Part shown: in pieces, positions 1-9,269 of the stretch | How positions within the stretch are numbered: the first letter of the stretch is position 1 | Layout: every line of letters begins with the position of its first letter | Assembly (NCBI RefSeq): GCF_004798585.1 | Contig: NZ_PPXQ01000003.1 | Location: 282,026-346,025, forward strand | Source: Massilia sp. Mn16-1_5 | GTDB lineage: Bacteria; Pseudomonadota; Gammaproteobacteria; Burkholderiales; Burkholderiaceae_D | DNA length: 64,000 bases | Direction of reading: 5' to 3' | Program-made: the position numbers and the translations under genes | The notes under the pieces: generated by a model | What the model saw: only the letters and a program-made list of their open reading frames with translations | Database searches by the model: none | Told to the model about the DNA's origin: nothing

Positions 1-227
1 AGTTCGGCGCGGTGTCGGTGGTCTCGGGCCACATCCGCGGCGAGACCAACACCATGCCGCTGCAGGTCGAGATCCTCTACAACGAATACAACTTCACGGC
101 CGCGTTCGCGATCGCATCCCTGCTGGCGCTGCTCGCGCTGGTGACGCTGGCCATCAAGACCTTTATCGAATGGCGTCTGCACCAATCCAGGAGCGCAGAC
201 ACCGGTACCACGGAGCGCACGCAATGA
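1..227 (+). CDS. cysW: Sulfate ABC transporter permease CysW, C-terminal end (partial)
   Basis: The reading frame is already open at the window edge, so only about the last 75 residues are present. The visible part ([20 protein letters not shown] followed by a hydrophobic helix) matches the end of CysW, one of the two inner-membrane permeases of the sulfate/thiosulfate importer CysUWA-Sbp. A single membrane segment ([14 protein letters not shown]) is followed by a short cytoplasmic tail, as expected for the last helix of the subunit. Its stop codon overlaps the cysA start (ATGA), indicating translational coupling inside a cys operon. The identity is firm from the sequence and the neighbour; the upstream part of the operon is outside the window. 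Confidence 0.85.
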   Translation, partial: FGAVSVVSGHIRGETNTMPLQVEILYNEYNFTAAFAIASLLALLALVTLAIKTFIEWRLHQSRSADTGTTERTQ

Positions 228-1297
228 CGATCGAAGTCCAACACATCCGCAAGCAGTTCGGCCAGTTCAAGGCGCTCGACGACGTCTCGCTGCAATTCCC
301 GAATGGCGAGCTGACCGCCTTGCTCGGCCCTTCGGGCTGCGGCAAGACCACGCTGCTGCGCATCATCGCCGGCCTCGAGCATCCCGACAGCGGCTCCGTG
401 CTGCTCGACGGCCAGGATGCGTCGAGCAGCCACGTGCGCGAGCGCCAGGTCGGCTTCGTGTTCCAGCATTACGCGCTTTTTAAACACATGACGGTGTTCG
501 AGAACGTGGCCTTCGGCCTGCGCGTGCGTCCGCGCCGCGAGCGTCCGAGCGAGCAGCAGATCCGCGACAAGGTCAAGCAGCTGCTGGAACTGGTGCAGCT
601 GGACTGGATCGCCGACCGCTATCCGCCGCAATTGTCCGGCGGCCAGCGCCAGCGTATCGCGCTGGCCCGTGCCCTGGCCGTGGAGCCGCGCGTGCTGTTA
701 TTGGATGAGCCCTTCGGCGCACTGGACGCCAAGGTGCGCAAGGAACTGCGCCGCTGGCTGCGCCGCCTGCACGACGAGCTGCACGTGACCTCGATCTTCG
801 TCACCCACGACCAGGAAGAAGCGCTGGAAGTGGCGGACCAGGTGGTGGTCATGAACAAGGGCCGCGTCGAGCAGCTCGGCACGCCGGAGAGCGTGTACAA
901 CGCGCCCGCGTCGCCCTTCGTGTACAGCTTCCTCGGCAACGTCAACCTGTTCCACGGCCGCGTGCACGATGGCGTGCTGGCCAGCGGCGACGCGCTGTTC
1001 GACGCGCCCGGTTTTGGCGGCGTGCAGAACGCCGACGGCATCGGCTACGTACGTCCGCACGACCTCGACGTCGAACGCTATGCGGCAGGCAAGCAGGGCA
1101 TCGTGGTGAAGCTGCGCCGCGCGCATGCGATCGGCCCGCTGGCCCAGCTCGACCTCGAGCGCACGGACAATGCCCAGCTGATCGAAGCCGTGATACCGAA
1201 CGAGCGCTTCGCCGGCCTCGGTCTCAAGGAAGGCGAGACCCTGGTCGTGCGGCCGCGCCAGATCCAAGTCTTCGTCGACGAGGGAGGCGGCATATGA
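224..1297 (+). CDS. cysA: Sulfate/thiosulfate import ATP-binding protein CysA
   Basis: ATPase subunit of the sulfate/thiosulfate ABC importer, 357 aa, bound to the cytoplasmic face of CysU/CysW. All ABC motifs are visible: Walker A GPSGCGKT near residues 35-42, Q-loop FQHYALF, signature LSGGQRQR, Walker [13 protein letters not shown] and the switch histidine in VTHD. The last ~120 residues form the TOBE-like regulatory domain usual for CysA. The frame is open further upstream, but the ATG at 224 overlaps the cysW stop and begins the conserved [13 protein letters not shown] sequence, so I place the start there. The cysB-like gene follows with another ATGA overlap. The family is certain; substrate choice is inferred from the cysW neighbour. 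Confidence 0.93.
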   Translation: MTIEVQHIRKQFGQFKALDDVSLQFPNGELTALLGPSGCGKTTLLRIIAGLEHPDSGSVLLDGQDASSSHVRERQVGFVFQHYALFKHMTVFENVAFGLRVRPRRERPSEQQIRDKVKQLLELVQLDWIADRYPPQLSGGQRQRIALARALAVEPRVLLLDEPFGALDAKVRKELRRWLRRLHDELHVTSIFVTHDQEEALEVADQVVVMNKGRVEQLGTPESVYNAPASPFVYSFLGNVNLFHGRVHDGVLASGDALFDAPGFGGVQNADGIGYVRPHDLDVERYAAGKQGIVVKLRRAHAIGPLAQLDLERTDNAQLIEAVIPNERFAGLGLKEGETLVVRPRQIQVFVDEGGGI

Positions 1298-2232
1298 ACT
1301 TCCAGCAGCTGCGCTCGGTGCGTGAAGCCGCGCGCCGCAATTTCAACCTGACCGACGTCGCCAGTGCGCTGTTCACCTCGCAGCCTGGCGTGTCGCGCCA
1401 GATCCGCGAACTCGAAGACGAACTCGGCGTCGTCATCTTCGAGCGCAACGGCAAGCGCCTGACCGGCCTCACTGCGCCGGGCAAGGGCATTTTAAAAATC
1501 GTCGAGCGCCTGCTGGTGGAAGCGGAAAACCTGGCGCAGGCCAGCCAGGAATATTCGGCCCAGGACAGCGGCACATTGACCATCGCCGTCACCCACACCC
1601 AGGCGCGCTACGCGCTGCCGCAAGTGGTGCAGTCCTTCCGCAACGCCTTTCCGAACGTGCGCATCGCCCTGCAGCAGAGCGCACCGGAACACATCGCCGA
1701 ATATGTGCTCTCGGGCCGCGCCGACATCGGCATCGCGACCGAGGGTTTGACAGCCTTCCCGGACCTGGTGTCCTTCCCGTGCTATCGCTGGAGCCACGTG
1801 GTGGTCGCGCCCGACGGCCATCCGCTGCTGAGTAAGACGCCGCTGCGCCTGGAAGACCTGGCCGAGCATCCGCTGATCACCTACGACGTCGGCTATACGG
1901 GCCGCAGCCACATCGACGAGGCTTTCAGTAAAGCCGAACTGGCGCCGGACATGGTGCTCACCGCCATGGACTCGGACGTCATCAAGCAGTATGTGTCGCT
2001 GGGGATGGGCGTCGGAATTATCGCCTCGATGGCCTTCGACCATGGACGCGACAGGGGACTAAGGGCGATCGAGTCTTCGCACCTGTTTGCGCCGAACGTG
2101 ACGCGCCTGGCCGTGCGGCGCGGGGCATATCTTCGGGCGTATGCCTATCACTTCATCGAACGTTTTGCGCCGGGGTTCACGAAGCAGGATATCGAGCGCT
2201 CGCTGGCGGCGGATGAGGCGGTGGGGATTTGA
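1294..2232 (+). CDS. cysB: LysR-family regulator, CysB type
   Basis: A 312-aa LysR-type transcription factor. The N-terminal winged helix is clear ([20 protein letters not shown], with [21 protein letters not shown]), followed by a long linker helix and a periplasmic-binding-protein-like effector domain. CysB proteins activate sulfur assimilation genes in response to acetylserine under sulfate limitation, and the length and start ([12 protein letters not shown]) fit that subgroup. Its ATG overlaps the cysA stop codon, so it is co-translated with the transporter and may regulate its own operon. A closely related LysR protein such as Cbl cannot be excluded by eye, but the location next to cysA supports CysB. 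Confidence 0.85.
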   Translation: MNFQQLRSVREAARRNFNLTDVASALFTSQPGVSRQIRELEDELGVVIFERNGKRLTGLTAPGKGILKIVERLLVEAENLAQASQEYSAQDSGTLTIAVTHTQARYALPQVVQSFRNAFPNVRIALQQSAPEHIAEYVLSGRADIGIATEGLTAFPDLVSFPCYRWSHVVVAPDGHPLLSKTPLRLEDLAEHPLITYDVGYTGRSHIDEAFSKAELAPDMVLTAMDSDVIKQYVSLGMGVGIIASMAFDHGRDRGLRAIESSHLFAPNVTRLAVRRGAYLRAYAYHFIERFAPGFTKQDIERSLAADEAVGI

Positions 2233-2237
2233 CTGAT

Positions 2238-2263
2238 GTAGGGTGGACGGCTCCGCCGTCCAC
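2238..2263. repeat. REP-like palindrome (GTAGGGTGG type)
   Basis: A GTAGGGTGG start followed by a perfect 9-bp inverted repeat, GTGGACGGC-TCC-GCCGTCCAC, lies between the convergent cysB and aldo/keto reductase genes. The same GTAGGGTGGNCG opening occurs in a longer palindrome at 10363-10424, so this looks like a dispersed intergenic repeat. It may also help end transcription from both sides, though no T-tract follows. Confidence 0.6.
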
Positions 2264-2296
2264 GCGTTCAACGGTCGTCGAGACACCGCGCGGTTT

Positions 2297-3343
2297 TTAC
2301 TGCCCCGGATTCGTGATCCGAGCGTGGATGGCATCGATCGCCGCAACGACTTCGGCGGACAGCGTGATCTCCGCCGCATCGATATTCTCCTTCAACTGCT
2401 CCAGCGTCGTCGCCCCGATGATGGTCGAGCCCACGAACCAGCGCGAATAACACCAGGCCAGCGCCATCTGCGCCGGCGACATGCCATGTGAACGCGCCAG
2501 CGCCGCATACTCGGCGGTCGCCGCCAGCACCTCGGGCCGCACATAGCGCGGGCTCCAGTTCGGCGGAAAGATCGTCAGGCGGCCATGCGCCTTCGGATTA
2601 TCCAGGTACTTGGCCGTCAGCTGCCCGAACGCCAAAGGACTGTAGGCCAGCAGGCTCACGTCCGAGCGGAAGCAGGTCTCGTCCAGCAGCGAGGTTTCGA
2701 ACGCCCGCGCCGTCAGGTTGTACAGGTTCTGGATGGTGGCGATGCGCGGCAGCCCGTGCGTCTCGGCCAGCTTCACATATTCGCACACGCCCCAGGAACT
2801 CTCGTTCGACACGCCGATCTCGCGGATCTTGCCCGCCTTGACCAGCTCACCCAGCGCACCCAGCGTTTCCTCGATCGGCACGCCCGCACGCTCGCGCTTC
2901 GGGTTGAAGCTGTTGGCGCCGAAGATCGGCAGGTTGCGGCTCGGCCAATGGATCTGGTACAGGTCGATGTAGTCCGTCTGCAGGCGCTGCAGGCTGGTCT
3001 CGACGGCGGCGCGCACGTTGGCGGCGTCGAGATCGTGCGCCGCGCCGCGGATCCAGTTCATGTTCGCGTTCGGGCCGGCGATCTTCGAGGCGATCACCAG
3101 CTCGTCGCGCCGGCCGCGTGATTTCAGCCAGCTGCCGATGAAGCGCTCGGTCGAGCCCTGGGTTTCGGCGCGGCCCATAACGGGGTACATCTCGGCCGTG
3201 TCGATGAAGTTGATGCCGCGTTCCACCGCATAGTCGAGCTGGCGGTGGGCCTCACTCTCCGTGTTCTGCTCGCCGAAAGTCATCGTGCCGAGGCAGACCT
3301 TCGATACGAGAAGCTCGCTGCGCCCGAGCCGTTTGCGTTCCAT
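2297..3343 (-). CDS. Aldo/keto reductase (Tas-like)
   Basis: An NADPH-dependent TIM-barrel oxidoreductase of 348 aa. The catalytic tetrad is visible: Asp48 and Tyr53 in INFIDTAEMY, Lys87 in VIASKIAG and His132 in YQIHWPSR. The C-terminal nucleotide-binding segment (WFVGSTIIGATTLEQLKENI) is typical. The protein begins MERKRLGRSELLVSKVCLGTM, like E. coli Tas and its relatives; the frame extends 12 codons further upstream, but that extension is basic, unconserved and overlaps pyrD, so the ATG at 3343 is preferred. It lies 11 bp downstream of pyrD in the same direction. The physiological substrate cannot be read from the sequence. Confidence 0.85.
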   Translation of the reverse strand: MERKRLGRSELLVSKVCLGTMTFGEQNTESEAHRQLDYAVERGINFIDTAEMYPVMGRAETQGSTERFIGSWLKSRGRRDELVIASKIAGPNANMNWIRGAAHDLDAANVRAAVETSLQRLQTDYIDLYQIHWPSRNLPIFGANSFNPKRERAGVPIEETLGALGELVKAGKIREIGVSNESSWGVCEYVKLAETHGLPRIATIQNLYNLTARAFETSLLDETCFRSDVSLLAYSPLAFGQLTAKYLDNPKAHGRLTIFPPNWSPRYVRPEVLAATAEYAALARSHGMSPAQMALAWCYSRWFVGSTIIGATTLEQLKENIDAAEITLSAEVVAAIDAIHARITNPGQ

Positions 3344-3354
3344 AAAAACTCTCC

Positions 3355-4392
3355 TTATGCGCGCAGCGCGTCGGCGCATTCGCGCACCAGGGCCGGGCCA
3401 CGGTAGATCAGGCCACTGTACAGCTGTACCAGTTGGGCGCCGGCCGCCATTTTTTCCTTCGCGTCGCGGCCCGACAGGATGCCGCCGACGCCGATGATCG
3501 GGATCGCATCGCCGAGTTCCTTCTTCATCGCGCGGATCACGATGTTCGACAGGTCGAACACGGGCGCGCCCGAGAGGCCGCCCGTCTCCATGCCGTGCCG
3601 GTAGCGCTCGACATCGCGCCGGTTCAGCGTGGTGTTGGTAGCGATGACGCCGTCGATCTTGTGGCGCAGCAGGGCACCGGCGATGTTCTGGATCTGCTCG
3701 GCGTCGATGTCCGGTGCGATTTTCAGCGCCAGCGGCACGTAGCGGCCGTGCTGGTCGGCGAGGCGGGTCTGCTCAAGCTTCAGCTGCGAGAGCAGGGCGT
3801 CGAGTTCGGAGGCGCCCTGCAGCTGGCGCAGGTTCTTCGTGTTGGGCGAGGAGATGTTGACCGTCACGTAGCTCGCGTACGGGTAGACCTTGCGCAGGCA
3901 GGCCAGGTAGTCGTCGGCCGCGCGTTCGATCGGGGTGTCGGCATTCTTGCCGATGTTCAGGCCGAGCACGCCCTGCTGCTCCTGGTAGAAGCGCGACGCC
4001 TGCACATTCGCGACGAACGCGTCGACGCCGCCGTTATTGAAGCCCATGCGGTTGATGATGCCTTGCGCGGCCGGGACACGGAACATGCGCGGCTTCGGGT
4101 TGCCCGCCTGCGCGCGCGGCGTCACCGTGCCGATCTCGATCGAGCCGAAGCCGAGCGCGGCCAGGCCGTCGATGTAGGCGCCATCCTTGTCCAGACCCGC
4201 GGCCAGGCCCACCGGGTTCGGGAAGGTGATGCCCATCACGGTGCGCGGATCGGCGGCGGGCTTCTTGAACATCCCCGTCATGCCGCGCTGGGCGGCGCGG
4301 CGCAGGGCCGGCAGGGTGAGATTGTGGGCGGTTTCCGCAGGTAGCGTGAACAGCAGGGGGCGGGCGAGGGTGTAGAGGAGTTTGTCGGACAT
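3355..4392 (-). CDS. pyrD: Dihydroorotate dehydrogenase (quinone), class 2
   Basis: PyrD oxidises dihydroorotate to orotate in de novo pyrimidine synthesis, passing electrons to membrane quinones. The 345-aa length and the N-terminal amphipathic helices ([27 protein letters not shown]) identify the membrane-associated class 2 enzyme. The FMN/substrate segments are clear: [28 protein letters not shown], the catalytic-serine loop [11 protein letters not shown], and the phosphate-binding [15 protein letters not shown] followed by [13 protein letters not shown]. The gene sits between bpt and an aldo/keto reductase, all leftward; 48 bp separate it from bpt. No regulatory feature is evident. Confidence 0.95.
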   Translation of the reverse strand: MSDKLLYTLARPLLFTLPAETAHNLTLPALRRAAQRGMTGMFKKPAADPRTVMGITFPNPVGLAAGLDKDGAYIDGLAALGFGSIEIGTVTPRAQAGNPKPRMFRVPAAQGIINRMGFNNGGVDAFVANVQASRFYQEQQGVLGLNIGKNADTPIERAADDYLACLRKVYPYASYVTVNISSPNTKNLRQLQGASELDALLSQLKLEQTRLADQHGRYVPLALKIAPDIDAEQIQNIAGALLRHKIDGVIATNTTLNRRDVERYRHGMETGGLSGAPVFDLSNIVIRAMKKELGDAIPIIGVGGILSGRDAKEKMAAGAQLVQLYSGLIYRGPALVRECADALRA

Positions 4393-4440
4393 GGAGCGCT
4401 CGGAATAAAGTTCGCGCTAATTGTACCGTGCGGGGGCCCC

Positions 4441-5169
4441 TTAACGGTCGAGGATGCCCCACACGCCATTGATCCGCGCCTCCAGTGGCCGGAAGTTGAT
4501 TTTATAAGCCATCTTCGGGCTCTGCTCGATCCAGTAGCCGAGGTAGACGAAAGGCAGCCCGAGTTCGCGCGCCTGGGCCACCTGCCACATCACGTTGTAG
4601 GTGCCGAAGGAGGCGCCGATCACGTCCGGATCGAAGAAGGTGTAGACCGAGGACAGGCCGTCCGACAGGACGTCGATGATCGATACCATGCGCAGTGTGC
4701 CGTCGGGCTCGCGGAACTCGACCAGGCGCGTGTTGACCCGGCTTTGCAGCAGGAACTGCGCGTACTGGTCGCGGCTGTCCTGGTCCATGCCGCCGCCGAC
4801 GTGGCGCGTGGTCTGGTAGCGCAGGTAGAGCGCGTAGTGCTCGTCCGAGAACGAGAGGTTGGCGACCATGGCCGTGAGATCGCCATGGCGCTTCCAGGCG
4901 CGGCGTTGGGTGCGGTTCGGCGTGAACTCGGCGCAGCGCACGCGCACCGGGATGCAGGCCTGGCAACCGTCGCAATACGGGCGGTAGGTGAAGATGCCGC
5001 TGCGTCGGAAACCGTTCTTCACCAGTTCGGAGTACACGTCCGCATTGATCAGGTGCGAAGGCGTGGCGACCTGCGAGCGCGCCTGGCGGGCGTCGAGATA
5101 GCTGCACGGATACGGGGCGGTCGTGTAGAACTGCAGCGTGGAGAAGGGCAGGTCGTTTAGGTGCGTCAT
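4441..5169 (-). CDS. bpt: Aspartate/glutamate leucyltransferase Bpt
   Basis: A 242-aa member of the bacterial Ate1-like family. Bpt transfers leucine from Leu-tRNA to proteins with N-terminal Asp or Glu, feeding them to ClpAP through the N-end rule. Visible family features are the N-terminal [20 protein letters not shown], the cysteine-rich segment [18 protein letters not shown] near residue 60-80, and the C-terminal [24 protein letters not shown]. The neighbouring aat gene encodes the other N-end-rule transferase, a pairing common in proteobacteria, which supports the call. The gene start follows directly from the conserved N terminus. Confidence 0.92.
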   Translation of the reverse strand: MTHLNDLPFSTLQFYTTAPYPCSYLDARQARSQVATPSHLINADVYSELVKNGFRRSGIFTYRPYCDGCQACIPVRVRCAEFTPNRTQRRAWKRHGDLTAMVANLSFSDEHYALYLRYQTTRHVGGGMDQDSRDQYAQFLLQSRVNTRLVEFREPDGTLRMVSIIDVLSDGLSSVYTFFDPDVIGASFGTYNVMWQVAQARELGLPFVYLGYWIEQSPKMAYKINFRPLEARINGVWGILDR

Positions 5170-5227
5170 GCAAAGCTCTCGGAGCGTCTTGATGGACCTA
5201 TTCTAGCGAATACTCACCCGCGCACGG

Positions 5228-5950
5228 TTAAGCGGCGAACGGTGCGACAGGTTCCCACGGGCCAATTGACGGTTCGCGGATCGCAGCCCGCAAATGCTGC
5301 AGGAAGGCGCTGCGCGGAATCGGCGCCGCGCCCAGCGAGGCCAGGTGACCGGTTTCCTGCTGACAATCGACCATGCGCACCCCGTTCTTGCGCAGGAAGG
5401 CAACCAGGTAGGCCAGCGCCACCTTGGAGGCGTCGGACACCCGTGCGAACATCGATTCGCCGTAGAACATGCGGCCGATGCAGACGCCGTAGGCGCCGCC
5501 GACCAGCTCGCCGTCGAGCCAGACTTCGGCCGAGTGGGCGTAGCCGAGTGCGTGCAGGCCGGTATAGCCGTCGATGATGTCTTCCGAAATCCAGGTGCCG
5601 GGGCCGTCGCGGCGCGGTGCCGCGCAGGCGCGCATCACGGCCTCGAAATCGCTGTCGAATTTTACTTGCCAGCGGCCTCCTTCCTGGCGGCTGCGCTCGA
5701 CGCGGCGCAGGGTTTTCCTGAGGCTGTCGCTGAGCTTGAAGTCATCGGTATAGAGCACCATGCGCGGGTCGGTGCTCCACCAGAGGATGGGCTGGCCTTC
5801 CGAGAACCAGGGAAAGATGCCGTTCTGGTAGGCCAGCAGCAGGCGCTGTGGCGACAGGTCGGCGCCGGCCGCGAGCAGGCCGGGCGCGTCCATCGTTAGT
5901 GCCTGGGATACGTCGGGAAACGGCGTGTGCGCGTCAAGCCAGGGAATCAT
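5228..5950 (-). CDS. aat: Leucyl/phenylalanyl-tRNA-protein transferase Aat
   Basis: A 240-aa enzyme that adds Leu or Phe from aminoacyl-tRNA to proteins with N-terminal Arg or Lys, making them ClpAPS substrates. The family signature [23 protein letters not shown] lies near residues 43-65, and the conserved [19 protein letters not shown] stretch is near the C terminus. An upstream extension of 14 codons is open, but ATG at 5950 begins the conserved [13 protein letters not shown], so I start there. It lies 58 bp upstream of bpt in the same direction and 19 bp downstream of the Nudix gene, so these probably form one transcription unit. Confidence 0.93.
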   Translation of the reverse strand: MIPWLDAHTPFPDVSQALTMDAPGLLAAGADLSPQRLLLAYQNGIFPWFSEGQPILWWSTDPRMVLYTDDFKLSDSLRKTLRRVERSRQEGGRWQVKFDSDFEAVMRACAAPRRDGPGTWISEDIIDGYTGLHALGYAHSAEVWLDGELVGGAYGVCIGRMFYGESMFARVSDASKVALAYLVAFLRKNGVRMVDCQQETGHLASLGAAPIPRSAFLQHLRAAIREPSIGPWEPVAPFAA

Positions 5951-5969
5951 GGGGCAGACCTCGCAGGAA

Positions 5970-6557
5970 TCAGTCTGGTTCGCGCGGCGCAATCATCGGG
6001 CGCCGGATGTCGTGGCTGTGCACGCCATACGTGCTGCCGGGTGTCTCTCGCATTTTGACGCGGTCGGCAAAGAACAGTTCCAGGGTGGTGCGAATGGTCG
6101 GGAAGGCGAGGTCGTCCCAGGGAATGTCGGCTTCCGCGAACAGCTGCACGTCCAGGCTTTCTTCGCCCGGCGCGAAGTCGAGGTCGAGCAGGCGGGCGAG
6201 ATAAAACATGTGGACCTGGTGCACGTGGGCGACGTTCAGCAGCGAAAACAGCGGGCCGATCTCGATGTTGGCGCCGGCTTCTTCCTCGGTCTCGCGCACG
6301 GCCGCTTCGCCCGTCGTCTCGCCGTTTTCCATGAAGCCGGCCGGCAGCGTCCAGTAGCCGTGGCGCGGCTCGATCGCGCGCCGGCACAGCAGCACCTGCA
6401 GCGTGCCGCCTTTCTCCCACACGGGAATGGAGCCGATCACCATTTTCGGGTTCTGGTAATGAATCGTGCCGCACTGGACGCACACATGGCGCGGCCGGTT
6501 GTCGCCTTCGGGGATGCTTAGCGCGACCGCGTGGCCGCACTCGGAACAAAAGTTCAT
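5970..6557 (-). CDS. Nudix hydrolase with N-terminal zinc ribbon
   Basis: A 195-aa Nudix-fold hydrolase. A zinc ribbon is formed by Cys4/Cys7 and Cys26/Cys29, and the Nudix box is complete in [22 protein letters not shown], with the metal-binding REXXEE glutamates. Zinc ribbon plus Nudix box recalls NudC-type pyrophosphatases, but this protein is shorter and the NudC signature after the box is not evident, so the substrate is unknown. The frame extends 42 codons upstream; ATG at 6557 is preferred because the zinc ribbon begins immediately after it. It is probably the first gene of the leftward Nudix-aat-bpt-pyrD group. Confidence 0.85.
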   Translation of the reverse strand: MNFCSECGHAVALSIPEGDNRPRHVCVQCGTIHYQNPKMVIGSIPVWEKGGTLQVLLCRRAIEPRHGYWTLPAGFMENGETTGEAAVRETEEEAGANIEIGPLFSLLNVAHVHQVHMFYLARLLDLDFAPGEESLDVQLFAEADIPWDDLAFPTIRTTLELFFADRVKMRETPGSTYGVHSHDIRRPMIAPREPD

Positions 6558-6688
6558 AGAGAATCGGGAGAATGAATTTACGGCTACTTTACACGCTATT
6601 CGTTCGGCTGTGCCGCCATGGCGGCTCGGCAGCAGTGTTGCTCTCGCGTGATTCACGGCATCAATCGTCCGCAGCGCTGGCATTGGAT

Positions 6689-6717
6689 TTGCCTAAACGG
6701 CCGAATCCGCGTATAAT
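6689..6717 (+). promoter_or_regulatory. Sigma70-type promoter of the initiator tRNA
   Basis: TTGCCT at 6689-6694 and a perfect TATAAT at 6712-6717, 17 bp apart, end 13 bp before the first base of the tRNA. The position and spacing fit a strong housekeeping promoter for the tRNA gene. Confidence 0.65.
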
Positions 6718-6730
6718 TCACTTCATCAGA

Positions 6731-6807
6731 CGCGGGGTGGAGCAGTCTGGCAGCTCGTCGGGCTCATAACCCGAAGGTCACAGGTTCAAATCCTGTCCCC
6801 GCAACCA
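6731..6807 (+). tRNA. tRNA-fMet (initiator, anticodon CAT)
   Basis: A complete 77-nt cloverleaf with encoded CCA. The anticodon CAT is at 6765-6767, the T-loop reads GGTTCAAATCC, and the acceptor strands are CGCGGGG and CCCCGC. Two initiator hallmarks are visible: the unpaired C1-A72 at the end of the acceptor stem, and three consecutive G-C pairs (GGG/CCC) flanking the anticodon loop. Confidence 0.95.
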
Positions 6808-6816
6808 GAATTCAGG

Positions 6817-6849
6817 AAGCCGTTGATTCGACAGGATCAGCGGCTTTTT
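6817..6849 (+). terminator. Intrinsic terminator after tRNA-fMet
   Basis: AAGCCGTTGAT at 6817-6827 pairs with ATCAGCGGCTT at 6836-6846 (one G-T pair), followed by a T-run to 6849. It lies ten bases after the tRNA and should end its transcript. Confidence 0.75.
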
Positions 6850-7007
6850 CCTTTTCAGTCCCGGTGGCGCTTTCTGCCGGACTCGACCTGCATCAAACCC
6901 ATCCGCCGCACTTGCCGAACTCGGCGTTGTCCAACAAGAAGCTGGCTCGGCCATGAAGCTTGCCATGGCGCGCGCCGACACGTCCAACGCTCACTGCGGA
7001 TACGACC

Positions 7008-7421
7008 ATGATTACTGTTGAAGACATCAACGAGGCCTGGGGCTGGATGGGCTTGCGGGCCGTGGAAATCCTTGGCGCCAACGCCTTCGGCAACCTGATC
7101 CTGCGCGACGCCGACGGCAGCTACTGGCGCCTGCGGCCGCAAGACCTGTGTTGCGAACCGGTCGCCGAAGACCGCGCCGCCCTCGATGCGCTTTCCTACA
7201 ACCAGGATTTTCTCAACGACTGGTACATGCCGGAACTGGTGCACCTGGCCGAATCCACGCTCGGCCCCTTGACCGACGACCGCACCTACTGCCTCAAGAT
7301 CCCCAGTGCGCTGGGCGGCCACTACGGCAGCGAGAACCTGGCGACGGTGCCCTTGTCGGAGCTGATCCGTTTTTCGGGGGAGGGGGCGCAGCAACTGGAG
7401 GGGATGCCGCGCTGGAATTGA
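7008..7421 (+). CDS. DUF1851 / Tdi1-like small protein
   Basis: A 137-aa acidic cytoplasmic protein, with no signal peptide or membrane segment. The sequence (ITVEDINEAWGWMGLRA, then ILGANAFGNLILRDADGSYWRLRPQDLCCE) resembles DUF1851 proteins, a family that includes the type VI secretion immunity protein Tdi1. In this location there is no toxin or T6SS gene nearby, so an immunity role is not supported by context. The frame opens 16 codons earlier, but ATG at 7008 begins the conserved part. Its stop codon abuts the stop of the convergent glycosylase gene with no spacer. Confidence 0.7.
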   Translation: MITVEDINEAWGWMGLRAVEILGANAFGNLILRDADGSYWRLRPQDLCCEPVAEDRAALDALSYNQDFLNDWYMPELVHLAESTLGPLTDDRTYCLKIPSALGGHYGSENLATVPLSELIRFSGEGAQQLEGMPRWN

Positions 7422-8312
7422 CTACCCTGCCGTCTGGCTCAGGCTGGCCCAGAGGTACGCGGCCGCCATCGTGCGATGCGGGCTGTACTGCGCAAGCCAG
7501 GCTTGCGTTCGCGCCAGGCCGGGCTTTTCTGTTTCGCCCAGCAGGCGTCCCAAGGCGCCGCGCACGGCGACGTCGCCTTCGAGCGAGCAGTCCGCATAAC
7601 CATAGCCGCGCAACAACGTGTAGTTCACGGTCCAGGGGCCGATGCCCTTGATCGCGAGCAGCGCTTGCGCGGTGCGCGCCGGGTCGTCGTCCTGCGCCAG
7701 GTCCAGCTCGCCTGCGTCGGCCATGCGCGCCACGCGCAGCAGGGTCTCGGCCTTGGCGCGCGAGAACTTGCGGCTGGTGAGGGTGTCGAGTTCCAGGCGC
7801 GCCACGTCCTGCGCTTCCGGATAGCACCACAGGCCGCTGCTGTGGGCGCGGCCCGCCTGCTCGATGAAAGTGCGGCGCAGGCTGATGGCAAAGGGTAAAT
7901 TGATCTGCTGGCCGATGATGGCCCAGGTCAGGGCCTCGAAGACAGTGGCGGACTGGACGATGCGTAGTCCCGGCTGGCGTGCGACCAGCGGCGCGAACAG
8001 GGGATCGTCGCGCACGAAGTCGGCAAAGGGCGCCGGGTCGATGCGCAGCGCCAGGATGTTGCGCAGCGCTTCCTCGGCCAGCGCCTGCGTGGCCGTACCG
8101 AGCGGACCGTCGGCCGTCATCCGGCACTCGGCCGTCTTAGGCGCCAGCGCCACATCGAACAGCACCGGCACGCCGCCCAGCAGCACCGCCTTGCGCAGCC
8201 GGGCGCCATCGACCTGTTCGGCCAATCCCTCGGCGTCGCGCGCATGGAAAGCCAGCACGTCGGCGCTGCGGTAATCCGCTGGCAGCGCGATCGACAGCAC
8301 TTGCGTCGTCAT
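7422..8312 (-). CDS. alkA: DNA-3-methyladenine glycosylase II, AlkA-like
   Basis: A 296-aa base-excision-repair glycosylase that removes alkylated purines. The helix-hairpin-helix and adjacent catalytic region are visible: ALLAIKGIGPWTVNYTLLRGYGYADCSLEGDVAV aligns by eye with the AlkA segment whose Asp238 is catalytic, so the aspartate in LEGD is the likely catalytic residue. The N-terminal ~100 residues form the AlkA N domain, and WAIIGQQINLPFA is the usual family motif. No Ada-type AraC or methyltransferase domain is fused. The ATG at 8312 overlaps the EamA stop by four bases (ATGA), so the two are translationally coupled. The frame stays open far upstream, but that extension only shadows the EamA gene. 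Confidence 0.85.
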   Translation of the reverse strand: MTTQVLSIALPADYRSADVLAFHARDAEGLAEQVDGARLRKAVLLGGVPVLFDVALAPKTAECRMTADGPLGTATQALAEEALRNILALRIDPAPFADFVRDDPLFAPLVARQPGLRIVQSATVFEALTWAIIGQQINLPFAISLRRTFIEQAGRAHSSGLWCYPEAQDVARLELDTLTSRKFSRAKAETLLRVARMADAGELDLAQDDDPARTAQALLAIKGIGPWTVNYTLLRGYGYADCSLEGDVAVRGALGRLLGETEKPGLARTQAWLAQYSPHRTMAAAYLWASLSQTAG

Positions 8313-9202
8313 GGCTTGGCGGCCGCCGGCGCAGGACGGCCGAAGCGCGGCACGAAACCCGTCACCAGCGCCGTGCCGACCAGCACGATGGCGGCGCCCG
8401 CCAGCGTATGCCAGCCGACCGCTTCGCCGAGGAACAGCGCGCCCCACAGGATGCCGAACACCGGATTCAGGAAAGTCACCGTCAGGGCCGAGGTCGGGCC
8501 GACTTCGGCGATCAGGCGGAAATAGATCAGGTAAGCGATGCCGCTGCACAGCACGCCGAGCGCGAGCACGGCCGCCCAGACGCCGGGTGTCGCGGTGCCG
8601 GGCGAGGGGAAGAAGGGCAGTGCCGGCAGCACGAACAGGGTCGCGGCCCACATGGTCCCGTGGGCATTCGCGAAGGGCTCGACCGACTTGGCCGACTTCG
8701 CATACAGGCTGGCAATGCTGTAGCACAGGGCGGCCGCCAGCGCCGCGGCGATGGCCAGGCCGGCGCCGGGCAGGCGCGAGACGTCGTCGAAGCCGACCAG
8801 CAGGGCCACGCCCACCGTGCCCAGCACTAGGCCGAGGCCGCTGCGTAGCGTGATCGGCTGGCGCGCCCAGACGGCGCCGAGCAGCGCGCCCCACATCGGC
8901 GCGGTCGCGTTCAGGACCGACAGCACCGAGGCCGTCAACGTGCGCGCGCCATACGCGAACAGCAGGAAGGGTAAAGCGGAGTTGAAGAAGCCCAGCATCA
9001 GGTAATGCTTCCAGTGCGCGCGCAGGTCGAGTCGCTTGCGCAGCACCAGCCCGACGGCGGCCAGGAACAGGGCTGCGAACAGCACCCGGTACTCGATCAG
9101 CACGGCCGGCCCCATCACGGGCGCGCCGATGCGCATGAAAAGGAAGGAGCCGCCCCAGATGGCGGCCAGCAGCAAGAGGCGCAGGAAATTGGCTGTGTTC
9201 AT
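8309..9202 (-). CDS. EamA/DMT-family transporter
   Basis: A 297-aa inner-membrane protein of the drug/metabolite transporter superfamily, made of two repeats of about five helices each (for example FLRLLLLAAIWGGSFLFMRIG at the start and a second repeat after residue ~150, ending TFLNPVFGILWGALFLGEAVGWHTLAGAAIVLVG). These proteins usually export amino acids or related small molecules; the substrate cannot be told from sequence. The frame extends 38 codons upstream without hydrophobic or conserved content, so ATG at 9202 is chosen. It is the first gene of a pair with the AlkA-like gene. Confidence 0.85.
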   Translation of the reverse strand: MNTANFLRLLLLAAIWGGSFLFMRIGAPVMGPAVLIEYRVLFAALFLAAVGLVLRKRLDLRAHWKHYLMLGFFNSALPFLLFAYGARTLTASVLSVLNATAPMWGALLGAVWARQPITLRSGLGLVLGTVGVALLVGFDDVSRLPGAGLAIAAALAAALCYSIASLYAKSAKSVEPFANAHGTMWAATLFVLPALPFFPSPGTATPGVWAAVLALGVLCSGIAYLIYFRLIAEVGPTSALTVTFLNPVFGILWGALFLGEAVGWHTLAGAAIVLVGTALVTGFVPRFGRPAPAAAKP

Positions 9203-9269
9203 GATCGATTCAGAAAGCGGAGCAGAATGGTGCCACATGGGGCACCGCGGCGCATCCCGTTTATTGCTT